From Plectrocnemia conspersa (Eukaryota; Arthropoda; Insecta; Trichoptera; Polycentropodidae): DNA of 64,000 nt. Of the stretch, positions 50,441-61,161 are shown piece after piece (positions within the stretch are counted from its first letter, which is position 1; every line of letters begins with the position of its first letter). The notes beneath the pieces were generated by a model, which made no database searches, was not told where the DNA came from, and saw only the letters and a program-made list of their open reading frames with translations. The position numbers were made by a program, and so were the translations under genes. The DNA lies in the NCBI GenBank assembly GCA_009617715.1, contig VTFK01000135.1:523200-587199 (forward strand), read 5' to 3'.

Positions 50441-52079
50441 AGTCTCCTGAATCTCAAGAGATCTCACTCAATTTTCGAGACAACTTGGTGAATACAAATA
50501 TGTAGTACTACATAGAAAACGACACGTGTATTCATTATCACAAAAATATTTATTTTTACATATAAAAATAAACACGTGAACTGTCAGATTCCGCGCAATA
50601 AGAATATTGAAAAATAAATTCCAAGTGATGGAACGACATTTTTAGTACTGAACATAGAAATTTGGAAACTTCTGTCATTTTTTATTCTTATTAAATCTCG
50701 CGCCGCGATAAATTGACAAAGTTGAAACTTGAGAATATATGCCACTTAAACAAGCATATTTTTATCCCCCTTGGCCATCTATCATATAACTTTGAAGTAT
50801 TCTCACCGACGACAATAAATATCGAGCATGCGACGTCATCTTGCGTTTAGCATTAGATTTCCATCTTCCGCAATCTACAGCAGCATCCCATAGGAAAAAA
50901 CTGGGTCACGCTCATACGTACGTACGTCTACACGAATCCACGTGCACCGTACGTGTAAACAGCCTCCGGGAGGTCGGTCTCATCAATTTTATATGAAAGT
51001 GCCACTTTAACCGTCTGCATTTTCCGTGTTTTTCGGGAGCGCCATCTAATTTTCCGCGATGGGATTTTTCCGGCGGGTACTTTTTTCTTTCACCCGCCAC
51101 CCACACTTCGGAAAGAGTCTGCGTGTCATTTGTCATTCTGCCACTGTGCTGTTTGATTTGAAAAATGACTAAGACCATACACAGCCGCTTTGTTCGCAGC
51201 TCGCGCCAGGTCTAGCACGTGCCGATCGCGACTTTGCCCCAAGGATGAAAGTGAAGTAACACACAAAAAAATATCAGGATTAAGGAGTCTAACGCTGTGT
51301 AAGCAGTAGTCCTCCTCGGGGCAATTTCGTGCGGATTTCCCGGGAACGTGCTTAAATTAATACGCACCAAATCCGTTTTTGTTACTACATCTTACGTCAT
51401 GCGAACGTGATCGTTTAGCGCGTGTTCGAATCTTAATCTCATCCCAATAAAACGGCTCAAACAACACTTTCGTGTGCTAAGTGTTAAGATAACGATGAGC
51501 GCTGATTTTTATCTCACGATAACGTGCGTTAGATTTCTATTTGATTAAGAGAAATTGAAAGCTCTTTCTTAAATTATTTTACACATGTTGTAAAATCTGA
51601 AAATTCATTAATTAAATAAAAAACGATCTTAAAATATGTTTTCAGGAATCTTCTCCATACATATCGCAGTATTGCCTTTATGATATTCATACAGTATAGT
51701 GACGTAAATGCACTTTATCAACCGACATTTTAAAAAAATATATGCAAATAAATGCAAATAATGCTAGACCAAAACTAAATATTATAGAAAGTAGAGCGTA
51801 TTAAAAAAAGATGTCATCAACAGTTCAGAGAATTTTTTTTGCTAGGATTATGCATCAATCAATAGTTAAAACTTTTTCACTAAGATCGCAGGAATAATCT
51901 GGTGACGAATGAGAGCAAGAAAAATACACAATATGTCACTTTCCGACACTAAAGAGCAGACTGTTGACAAAAATACAGAATCTAAATCACTAAGAAAGTG
52001 CATAACAGATTAAATTAATTTAAAAAAAATCAAATCATCTGCATTTAGAAAAAAAAACTATAACTTTTAACTGCCGTAT
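50441..52079. other. gene-free DNA with GC-richer island
   Basis: From about 50,800 to 51,500 the sequence is among the least AT-rich of the window, with an 88-codon minus frame (50,912-51,178) of unrecognised, Arg/Lys-rich sequence. It is a candidate promoter, first exon or enhancer, but no TATA, start site or splice signal stands out. Confidence 0.35.
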
Positions 52080-52330
52080 TTGTGTTAATAATAAATAAGG
52101 TAGAAAGCAGAGGGCCCATGTTGAACCCTTGAGGAAATGCTCTTTCGATAATCGGTCACCATAGGTTACAAACTGTACGATCGCTAAAATAACTTAGGAA
52201 TAACAATATTAAATGATCAGAGCAACCACTTTATTTTTTTTTAAATAATCTATGACATTCTTTTTTAAAGACTTTCTCAAAATCTTATTTTAATAACAAA
52301 AAATTGTTAATAAAATATCCTTTTTTGTTA
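52080..52330 (-). pseudogene. non-LTR RT fragment (motif B region)
   Basis: The minus strand near 52,145-52,080 reads AFPQGFNMGPLLSTLFIINT, matching G-PQGSN-GPLLF-LFIND, preceded by DRTVCNL-like sequence where R1/Jockey/CR1-type elements have an R-Q-V stretch. The SNMGP form again differs from the local Jockey-like family. No ends seen. Confidence 0.65.
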
Positions 52331-52820
52331 TTAAAATATTAGTTATTAGAGATTTTATTAAATAAATGACGTACATGTTTTTATATTTATCGGCTATTAG
52401 ATTAACTCGACGGGTTTTCTTATTGCATCATTATGGCCATTATAGAGAAAAATGTATTTTTAACATCTCATATACATACATACATATACAATATATCAAC
52501 TCATATACAGACGTATCTATACGCCCACTCTTTATCAAAAATATCAATACAGATTCAAAAGAAATTCTAATTTATAACATTAAATTTAAAATAATTAAAA
52601 AATAGTTATAAGCACAAACTCACATACTTTTTTCTAGCTCCTCATAGCTATCACCAAAAACATATTTGTATTCGGCAAACTCATTGAGAAACTGAATAGT
52701 TCGTGCAAGAAAAGTGTCTTAATCAAACAAGAATAAGGGACGCGATCGCAACTCTCTAACGTATTCTAAGGCTCATAGCAAATGTATCTGAGCATTGACG
52801 AATTGTTAAAATCACCTTCT

Positions 52821-54269
52821 TCTTTATCTCGATTAAAGGAATCTCTTAATAGCAAACTCATTAATGAGCAATTTTGACTACGCATCAACTTAATAGATTA
52901 ACAAAGCACATATCTGCCGATTTTAATATGAAAAAAAGTTCTGGTCTTTTATTATTAGATATGGAAAAGGCTTTTGATACAGTATGGCATGATGGATTAA
53001 TGTATAAACTTTTAAAATATGGAACTCCCTATTACATTATTCACATGTTACGGTCTTACCTGAAGAATCGAAGCTATGTTGTTTCGCTAAATAATACATT
53101 TTCGACGCCGCGTAAAATACCAGCTGGTGTTCCTCGAGGAAGTATACTTGGCCCGTTTCTCTTCATTCTATATACTAATGATATTCCAATATTTAAAAAT
53201 ACTAAACTCTCAATGTACGCTGACGACACCGCAATCCTTACTAGTTCTTATGGTCTTAAACCTATTGCAGTCAAACTTCAAAAATCCCTTGAAAACTTAA
53301 AAAATATTTTATGAAATGGAGAATTAAAATTAATCAAGATAAAACAGAAGCTATAATATTCACTAAACGTAGACAACCCTTGCCTGCACCCATTAAAAGT
53401 GAACAAGGGCATAACATTGAATGGAGAGCGAGCGTTAAATACCTGGGTATACACCTGGACTCCAGACTAAAATTCAATAAACATATAACTGAACTCCGGT
53501 CGAAAGGGCTCGGCGCCATTGCGGCTCTAAAATCAACATTTAATAGAAAAAGTGCGCTTACAATAAAAAATAAAATTCTAGTCTATAGACAATTAATCAG
53601 ACCTGTTTTAACTTACGCTTGTTCAGTGTGGAGTAACGCGAGTAATAGTAATTTTAATAAACTTCAAGTAATCCAAAATAAAGCCATAAAAATAATTTAT
53701 AATACACCGTTTTATACTAACCTTAAAAAACTCCACACCAAACATTTAATTCCTACCATTAAAGAATACTGTTATTATCAAACCGAAAAATACTATAAAA
53801 AAATCTCGCGAGACCACGCAAACCCACTAATTTCAAGAATCGGTGATTACGACAAAGCAAAACTTAAATTTAAATACAAACATAAAATGCCTAAGCACAT
53901 ATTGCTTTGATGCAGTTAAGCTCATCGCAGTGTCATCAGTTTCAGGTCTACAGGGCTAGGTTTATTTACCTTTGTATGTGTTTTATTTTGTATATTATGT
54001 ATTTTGTATAATTTGTTTTTCTCATCTGCTTCATTCTTTTCCAAAATTTTTTTTTTTTTTTGGATTTTTTAAATTTGTAAAAGGTTTTATGTATTTTTCC
54101 TTTAATTTAGTATACTCTCGTATAATTTATTATTCTTTTTATGTTATTGTATTACTTACCAATTTGTAAACAATGTAAATGGTTATGAACCAGTATTGTG
54201 CATTTAATATATCTGTATGCTATTTTACCTGTCTATTTAAGAAATAAACTTTTAATAAAAAAAAAAAAA
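52821..54269 (+). mobile_element. Jockey-like non-LTR retrotransposon, young 5'-truncated copy B
   Basis: Flanked by the 13-bp duplication AAAATCACCTTCT at 52,808-52,820 and 54,270-54,282, with a poly-A tail preceded by AATAAA (54,243-54,248). Nearly identical to copy A where they overlap. It starts further downstream, at RLKESLNSKL. Two long frames remain: 52,874-53,314 with DMEKAFDTVWHDGLMYKL, AGVPRGSILGPFLF and YADDTA, and 53,311-53,910 with the thumb and C-terminal region. They are separated by loss of one A in a run at about 53,305. A 19-base net deletion near 52,873 removes the GFRENHS segment. GVPQGS has become GVPRGS, a change at a normally invariant Gln. Otherwise the RT is well preserved, so the insertion is recent. 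Confidence 0.93.
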
Positions 54270-54282
54270 AAAATCACCTTCT

Positions 54283-54769
54283 AGTTACTTCAAAATGTAA
54301 ACGCTACGCTGAGAATACAAAAGCTTATAACAAAAAGGTACTAAGCTACAAATACTCGTATTTGTATCTGAGATATAAAGAATTTTTTTGAATTCTCTTC
54401 GCTTCAATGAGATTTCAGACAATAAATCCATAGTCGAAGATGCTATAAACTAGCATATTGTACAGATCACAAATTAGCAATAAATTATTTAAGTGACACG
54501 CACTCCGTATAACAAAAAAGAGCATCTTTGACGCCATATTGCAAACTTAGGCAATGTGCTTACATCTTCATCACTGCTTAAATGTCACTCTTAACTGTGA
54601 GTATTCCGCCGGATAAGTAAGTCTGGAAAATGTAACAACGTGGCTAACGATCGATCGACCACCTTCAAGAAAGAGAACCAAATTAGAACGAATACTCTAC
54701 AACACTTTCTGGTCATCAGCATATAATAAAAAATCCGAGTTCCTAATTAGACTCTGTATATTGTTGATT
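54283..54769. other. gene-free DNA
   Basis: Nothing recognised. Confidence 0.45.
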
Positions 54770-55210
54770 AAGAGCAAAATGGGCAGAGTATTTATCCAAA
54801 TTAGAACCCTATGGTTATACTCATTCTGGAGTACCACAGACGATTAACTCTATAATTATAAATTAATGTCAATCTTTGTCCAATGCTTTTTAAAAACCAG
54901 TGTGCGCTACATCGACCTAGATTTTTGAATCGAAGGATAATGTAATCGAAACGTACAAGAGGTTAGTGACCATGGAACGACGCATACGAAGTCCGGGTTG
55001 GTCAATGATCATATATATTAAAAAATATATAATAAACAACTGAGCAGATGCCGAAGGAACGGAGAAAGGTCTGAAGTTTTCAATACACGATTTATCACCC
55101 TTTTTGTGGATAGTAGTGACTTTCATATATCTACAAATCAGGAAACGATGAAGTTTTATGCTACAAAAAGGTGCAAGAAGATTTACCTGATGACCCTTCA
55201 ATATAAAGTG
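54770..55210 (-). pseudogene. non-LTR RT N-terminal fragment
   Basis: A minus frame (54,917-55,201) contains MKVTTIHKKGDKSCIENFRP, the V-PIHKKGD----NYRP signature at the start of the RT domain, followed by QPGLRMRRSMVTNLL at the QHGF--GRST-TNLL position. A further trace, GSNL, lies near 54,805. The intervening motif A is lost. The KKGDKS signature fits several insect non-LTR clades; which one cannot be decided. Confidence 0.75.
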
Positions 55211-57929
55211 AGGTTCTGTGGAGATAAACTATTTGAGCTAATCAAAACTGTACTTCCTATCGAAAACGTCGACTTCATTTATTGCTGAAACGGACGACAA
55301 GATAAGCTAATATGATTCGTCATAGATGAAATAAAATGATATTATTGTTGTGTTATTCAATAACATTTAGGAATGCGTTATATTATAAATGAATTTAATG
55401 TAATATTATTATTATTATTTTGTTAGTACAAAAAATGTCAGACAATTAAAATTACCACATTTTAATAAGAAATGCTTCAACAATATAAATATAATAAACA
55501 TTAATTAATATATATTATGTATATCAAAATACATTATACATATTGTAATAAAGTCCGTGGAAACTGAAATAATAACAGAGAATTTGGAATTTGGGAAATT
55601 TGCGAGTATCCGTCAATTATGCAAAGAAATATGAGTTGAGAAAGAGACTTTCGAAAAACAATTAGGATTTGAATGTATACTCGGAATATTACGGAATGCG
55701 AATTTTAATGGAAAACTTGGTTACTTTTGAGAGACGTCACTCATATTTTAAATACAGAGAATACTTTTTAGAATATATTATATATTCAATATTTAAGAGA
55801 CTATGAAAATCCTTATAGAGAGGTAATTTCTGTTCATCACAATGTTATATTAGTACGTATAGGCAATCCTTTGGAATACGATAGGATTTATTATGAGACA
55901 TAATATGCCATTGATGAAAATATGATAGATATGTTATAAATGACAGATTCGAAAGGTTAATAATGGATCGTATGAGTACATACTCAAATAATAATATATA
56001 TATGAAAAAGTGTATCGATATTATTGAACGCGATAAGACATATGGATATGGTATAAGATAAATCTTATGTGAATAGATTGAAATAAATACATATATACAT
56101 TTAACAAATTTTGTTAAATTTTATATTATCTAATTTAAAATGTATACTATTTTATAGTATATGCAATAGAGTGAAAGATATTAGAAATTTCTAAGATTTA
56201 AGGATATCAAATGTCAAGTCCTTCAGATTTTTTCCATTATCACTCGTGGCATATTAAAATAACAGTGTTTTGTTACGCGATCTTCTCACTATCCATGATA
56301 GTCTGGAATATTTTTTTTTTGTAAAATTTTTCGAAATGCCAAAGCCGCTTAGGTACAACCGTTCGAGTGCTCTCGCAGCTTTATTGACATCAGATAGAAG
56401 GGCATATCAAATGCTTGAATGGTCCATCAAAGAAAGCTTGCTTCAAAGTGCTGGTATTAAATTTCCCAAATGGATCCGCGCCGCTCACACCATCGTTCTT
56501 GTCCAGAAGAAAGACAAAACGAAGATTGAGTCATAGTACTTATCAGCGTTGCGTGCTTGATACTTCGTTCCAGGGCACCCGGGGACCAATAACGAGATCC
56601 TTCAAAGGGATACGGCCCGGACTTTTTATATAACCCTCAAACCACCCCTAACTTTTCCATCACGTCACCATCGCTAAAATCATTTACGAGAATTAATTTA
56701 ATTCTTCAGTGCGGAAAGGGTTGTAAGCAAGACTGTCATGACGCTTTCACAGTTTTGTATAAATATTTTTTTAAAAGTAAAACTCTTAAAATCAAAACAA
56801 AACTTATGAATAAAAAACCAATTAACAATATTTAAAAACATGAACAGTTATTAAACCAAATACCTCACAAATCATATTTATATTGCTAAAAAAAGTCTCA
56901 ATGTAGAGCATATTTACAGCTTTGTAAATAACAGGACCAAGATATTTACTTATATTTTGATACAATATTTAATAATAATTTTAAAGTAAAAATATAAAAA
57001 AAAGCAATAAATCCTTAAAAAGTACATAAAAAATATATTTACAAGAACAATATTAAATAATTAAAAAAGCTAAGCTAAAAAGGCTTAGCCACAATCTGTA
57101 TTGCTTATTAAGGCTTGTTATTCATGTTTATTCATGCAGTACTTTAAGTAATAGTTGGGAACTTAACCACTAGAAATTAATTAGTGCACATTATGATGTT
57201 CTTCCAGAACCTCTGCATTTTTGTGTGCTTTTTTGAGTTTACTTTAAAAAAAGTTTCAAGGTCAACGCGACTCGAAAGAATCATATACCATTCCTTGTAG
57301 GAGTTTTTTAAAAATAAAAATTAATCATGTTTTTATTCTTGTACGTACAAATGTCTGAAATATTTAATAGACTTTTTAAATCAAAAGTAAGCCAATTGTA
57401 TTTTTTGAAAAGCATACCACAGATGCATGCTTGAAGGAACCACAAACTATGTGATTAAACAGGCACAAATGCCTTTGTGTTTTTTAATTAAAGCCCATAT
57501 TTCAATACAAATCGCAACATTTTATTACATATTTTTTTGATTTTCTAATGAATATTCTTAAAATAAAATTTCTGTATGGGCATTCTGTTTTCTAGATGTC
57601 TTTCATTTATCGATAAATGAGATTTCTGATTCTTACTTATAATATGTGATTATATGAATACAGTATAAGATTGTAAAAATATTTTTAATTTTAACAGATT
57701 AGATATATTTTCGTTAAAGAAGAAAAACCTCAATAAAATGATCATATGTCATAATGGATGCAAATAATCGAAGAATCAGAACAGATCGATTAAATTTAAT
57801 TGATTACAGATCATCGAGTGACGAAGAAATTTCATGCTACTGTATTTATTCCTGAATTATCCAGAAAATAGTCAAGTACATCTATTTTTTTTATATATTT
57901 CGAACAAGATAAAAATTAAGAAACCTCTT
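55211..57929. other. gene-free DNA
   Basis: AT-rich, with a slightly GC-richer stretch at about 56,270-56,640 where two overlapping plus frames (88 and 72 codons) are unrecognised. No element ends seen. Confidence 0.4.
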
Positions 57930-58690
57930 TGGATTGAAAAAACGCGATTTAAGTTCTACGACAGACAAATTTACTGTCGTTAAAGCCCTCAAACATTTAC
58001 AAAATCTGACGATTCCCACGCAAAGCGGTTTTTGTAAATATGATTATTTATGTAAGTCTTAGAAAACTCAAGTATAATAAGGCTCATTAGAGTAGATGAG
58101 AAAATCGTGATCATTTTTTTGCCATGCAAATATTTCTAACCTTAAATAAGAGATTTTAAGAACACATATTTTCAAGCATCCAGCGCGGATCTTCCTCTAT
58201 TTATGCAGCAGTTGTAAAATATTTGTGTAAATTGAATTTTTACCAAAAAAATCTAAATAAAATATAAATTTTTGATTTGTCATTTTTTTCAACAAATTAT
58301 CGAGAATAAACAATAATTCTGTGAATTTAGCACATCGTTATGCATTTTTTCTGGGAAAAACCAAAGCTGTCTATTTTTTTTAAAAAAAGTATGAAAAACT
58401 TTATCAAAATCTTTTGCAAAATTAGTGAAGATGATTTTATCAATACTCGTTCCTGTTGATAATCAGACTCAAATCATTCTGTCGATAATCGAATACCCTT
58501 TGATGTGATTTGAAACATACTTATGAGGAATGATTTTGAAAACTTTGACTAGTGCTAAACAAATCGACACATGCTTCTGATTCCTACAAAAATATTTGTT
58601 GAAATATGGATGAAATGTCATTATGTCTATCCACCCCTAAAAATACCTTACAATTTTTTTCACGCTTAGCACAGTTTTAATCCAGCGGTA
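57930..58690 (-). pseudogene. decayed non-LTR RT copy
   Basis: Minus-strand. About 58,600-58,530 gives ICLALVKVFKIIPHKYVSNH, following the RPISLLS--SKVFE-IVHKYV region. About 58,440-58,390 gives IFTNFAKDFDKVFHTFF, corresponding to motif A (Y-DFSKAFDKV-H). About 58,030-57,990 gives RESSDFVNV, like the LGFI-R-S-DF-N stretch near the C-terminal part of the RT in several clades. The catalytic YADD block was not found. Stops and frameshifts abound; limits are approximate. Confidence 0.55.
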
Positions 58691-60510
58691 TACCAAAGAA
58701 ATTTTAATTATAATATACATACTAATTAGAAAAGAAAACTTACTATTTGTTAGAGTCGCTAGATATAAATCATATAAAAATTTTTTTATGAACACTTCAG
58801 AGATTTAAATTTAAGCGACGTCCCATAAACTGCGTAGAAAATATAAGCGGTTGGGATTTAGAGTACTTTTTTGATAAATTCAATTGAACTTAAGTAAAAA
58901 TTTAATAAATATATTATATATGTATATGCAGTAAAATAATGCTAATATCTGTATTGAAATATAAAATATTAGCAATAAATTTTGTCTCACATTTATTATT
59001 ATTTTTGAGCTTTATTTTACGACGTTTTTCTAATGTGATGCAAATTTCAAATGCCCGTCTAGCAAATGCATAACTTTCGTTTCTTAGAGAAAGTCAAATA
59101 GTCTGTTCTCTAACATTCATATCTCACATCTCAAAATTCCTTCTGTTTTCTGAATATAATTCAATTTACCGATGCGGAAAGTGTTTGTACACGAGTCTGT
59201 CGCTTTTAGATTTTCTAATTTAATATTAAGTTTCGTCTGGATTCACGCAGCGAGGGCAATTTACATTATGACACCATCGAGCGTAACCTTTTAATTAAAC
59301 ACGTTTTCCTCCGCACGTATGCATGTACATATGTATAAATAAGCGCGTATTTTCCACTATAAAGAAATTGTGTGCAAAATTTATTCGATGACGTGTTTAT
59401 GCGTCGCAATTCATTTTCCCGTCCGGAGGAGGAGCGACGTCGCAAAATTATGTTTCGCCGACTACAGGGTGTTTACGTGTTGAGTTATATATCGCAGACA
59501 TTAGTCTAAATTTTAGGGTTGTTTGCGTCAAAAACGGGTCGTTGCGTGCGAGTGGTTTTATATTTATTTTATTCATATCTCCGTATGCAATGTTATTACG
59601 TGGACGCATACTAGCGACCCCAAATCCTAATGTGGTTGGGTTATAAAATTATTTTATGACCGTACTTTATTTAATTAAAATATTATTAACTTAAAATAAA
59701 TTAATTTAAATTTTAAAACATACAAGAAAATTTATTTGTAAAGTATTTCCCTAATGTTTTAAACAACTTATTCTTTTAATAAAGCAGTTTCTCAGTCTAT
59801 GGGTGAAATTTCAGAATAAAGCAGTTTCATATTTTTTATTATTCTGGTTGAAAAAAAACATAGAAATCCAGTGTTTTATGTTGAATTTTAAATGATACAG
59901 TATTATTCCAATATTTTAAATAACACTTTTATTGAACGCACAATACTTGACTTTTATATTAAAAAAATGTAGTGTATTTGAAATTTAAATTTTTTTGAGA
60001 AAATGCTAACTGAATTTATTGTAAAAATATGAGCAAAAAGTTTTGTTTTAGATGAGCTAGGTTTAAATAATTTATTTTTTAAATTAACCTGACTGTATTT
60101 AGGCTACTTACTAAACATATTTATTATTGATACAAATAATTTTATTCTTATTCTAAAAAATATAAATTTTAATAAATTAAAAACTCAAAGAAAACATTTT
60201 ATTATGTTTTAAAAGAAACTGTTATTAAAAAAAAAATATATCAAAATATGGAATTAAAAAGTGTAATACTGTAGAAATACATTAAAAATATTTATACACT
60301 TGATTCAATCTAGTTTTTTTAACCCTTATTCAAGTGATTATATAGAATAACCAAGAATATTTATTTTATTTTAAATAAAATAATAAAAGCTCAGATAAAA
60401 TAAAAATGTTACGTGAATTAATCATACATAATTTTAATTAAATAAATCAGAACGAAACAAAAATAATATTTAAAACTAAAAAAGTTGAGGGTCCGATATC
60501 CGCACACTCG
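58691..60510. other. gene-free DNA with island at about 59,160-59,640
   Basis: The island is GC-richer, unique-looking and without long frames, fitting regulatory DNA better than coding. Flanks are very AT-rich. Confidence 0.4.
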
Positions 60511-60551
60511 CTAGCTTCGGTACCTCACGACAGTGAGGTACCGTCAGCTAG
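60511..60551. repeat. strong GC-rich hairpin
   Basis: CGGTACCTCAC (60,518-60,528) pairs with GTGAGGTACCG (60,533-60,543) around a GACA loop. CTAGCT (60,511-60,516) pairs with AGCTAG (60,546-60,551) beyond a small internal loop. Seventeen base pairs in total, in an AT-rich setting. Confidence 0.85.
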
Positions 60552-61126
60552 TTTTAATATTGATTTTAGACCATGATTCATTTTCTAATTAATATTAAAA
60601 TCATAATACAAAATTCAATGTTTTAATAAAGTTAAGAAATAAAATTTTGAGGGTAATTGTAATTATATTTAAAAAAAACCTTTTTTTAACTTTTAATGAA
60701 ACAACGCTTTCGGAAAAACTGTCAAATGCATTTGTTAGCAACAAAAGTCACGTTCGTTCGAAACACGCCTAGACAAAATGACACAGTGCATTTAGAATCG
60801 TTTAGTTTTTTTCACAACCCCTCTGGCTGTTATATAATATATAGCAAAATTTCAGACATTGCATGCTCGGCACGAATTCAATGCTATTTTTAATAAATTC
60901 GAAAAGCTCGACGTGGCACCGAAACGTGTAACGGTGAAATCGAAACGCTGTTTCGGTACTGATGATATGAAAATATGGTAGATACATAGTAGAATATCTA
61001 GAAGTGAAAAAGGATAACAATTCAGTTGTAAAATTGAGTACATTAGTGAGATTTAAAATACGTTCAATAAAGTTGTTCTCCTCTTTGATCCTTTTGCTCA
61101 TACCTGCTCGTAGATGTACTCTGTCG
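60552..61126. other. gene-free DNA
   Basis: Overlapping frames of 65, 66, 63 and 116 codons occur on both strands in different phases; the longest is minus, 60,802-61,152. None resembles a known protein. Confidence 0.4.
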
Positions 61127-61161
61127 TATCTTGAGATGCATGCAGCATACATCTCAAGATA
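61127..61161. repeat. perfect 12-bp hairpin
   Basis: TATCTTGAGATG and its complement CATCTCAAGATA flank an 11-base loop. The stem is too short for a microRNA precursor as it stands. Confidence 0.8.

Noticed and set aside
60802..61152. A 116-codon minus-strand frame as a gene
   Set aside because: Overlaps other frames in different phases, includes the hairpin at 61,127 and has no recognisable motif.
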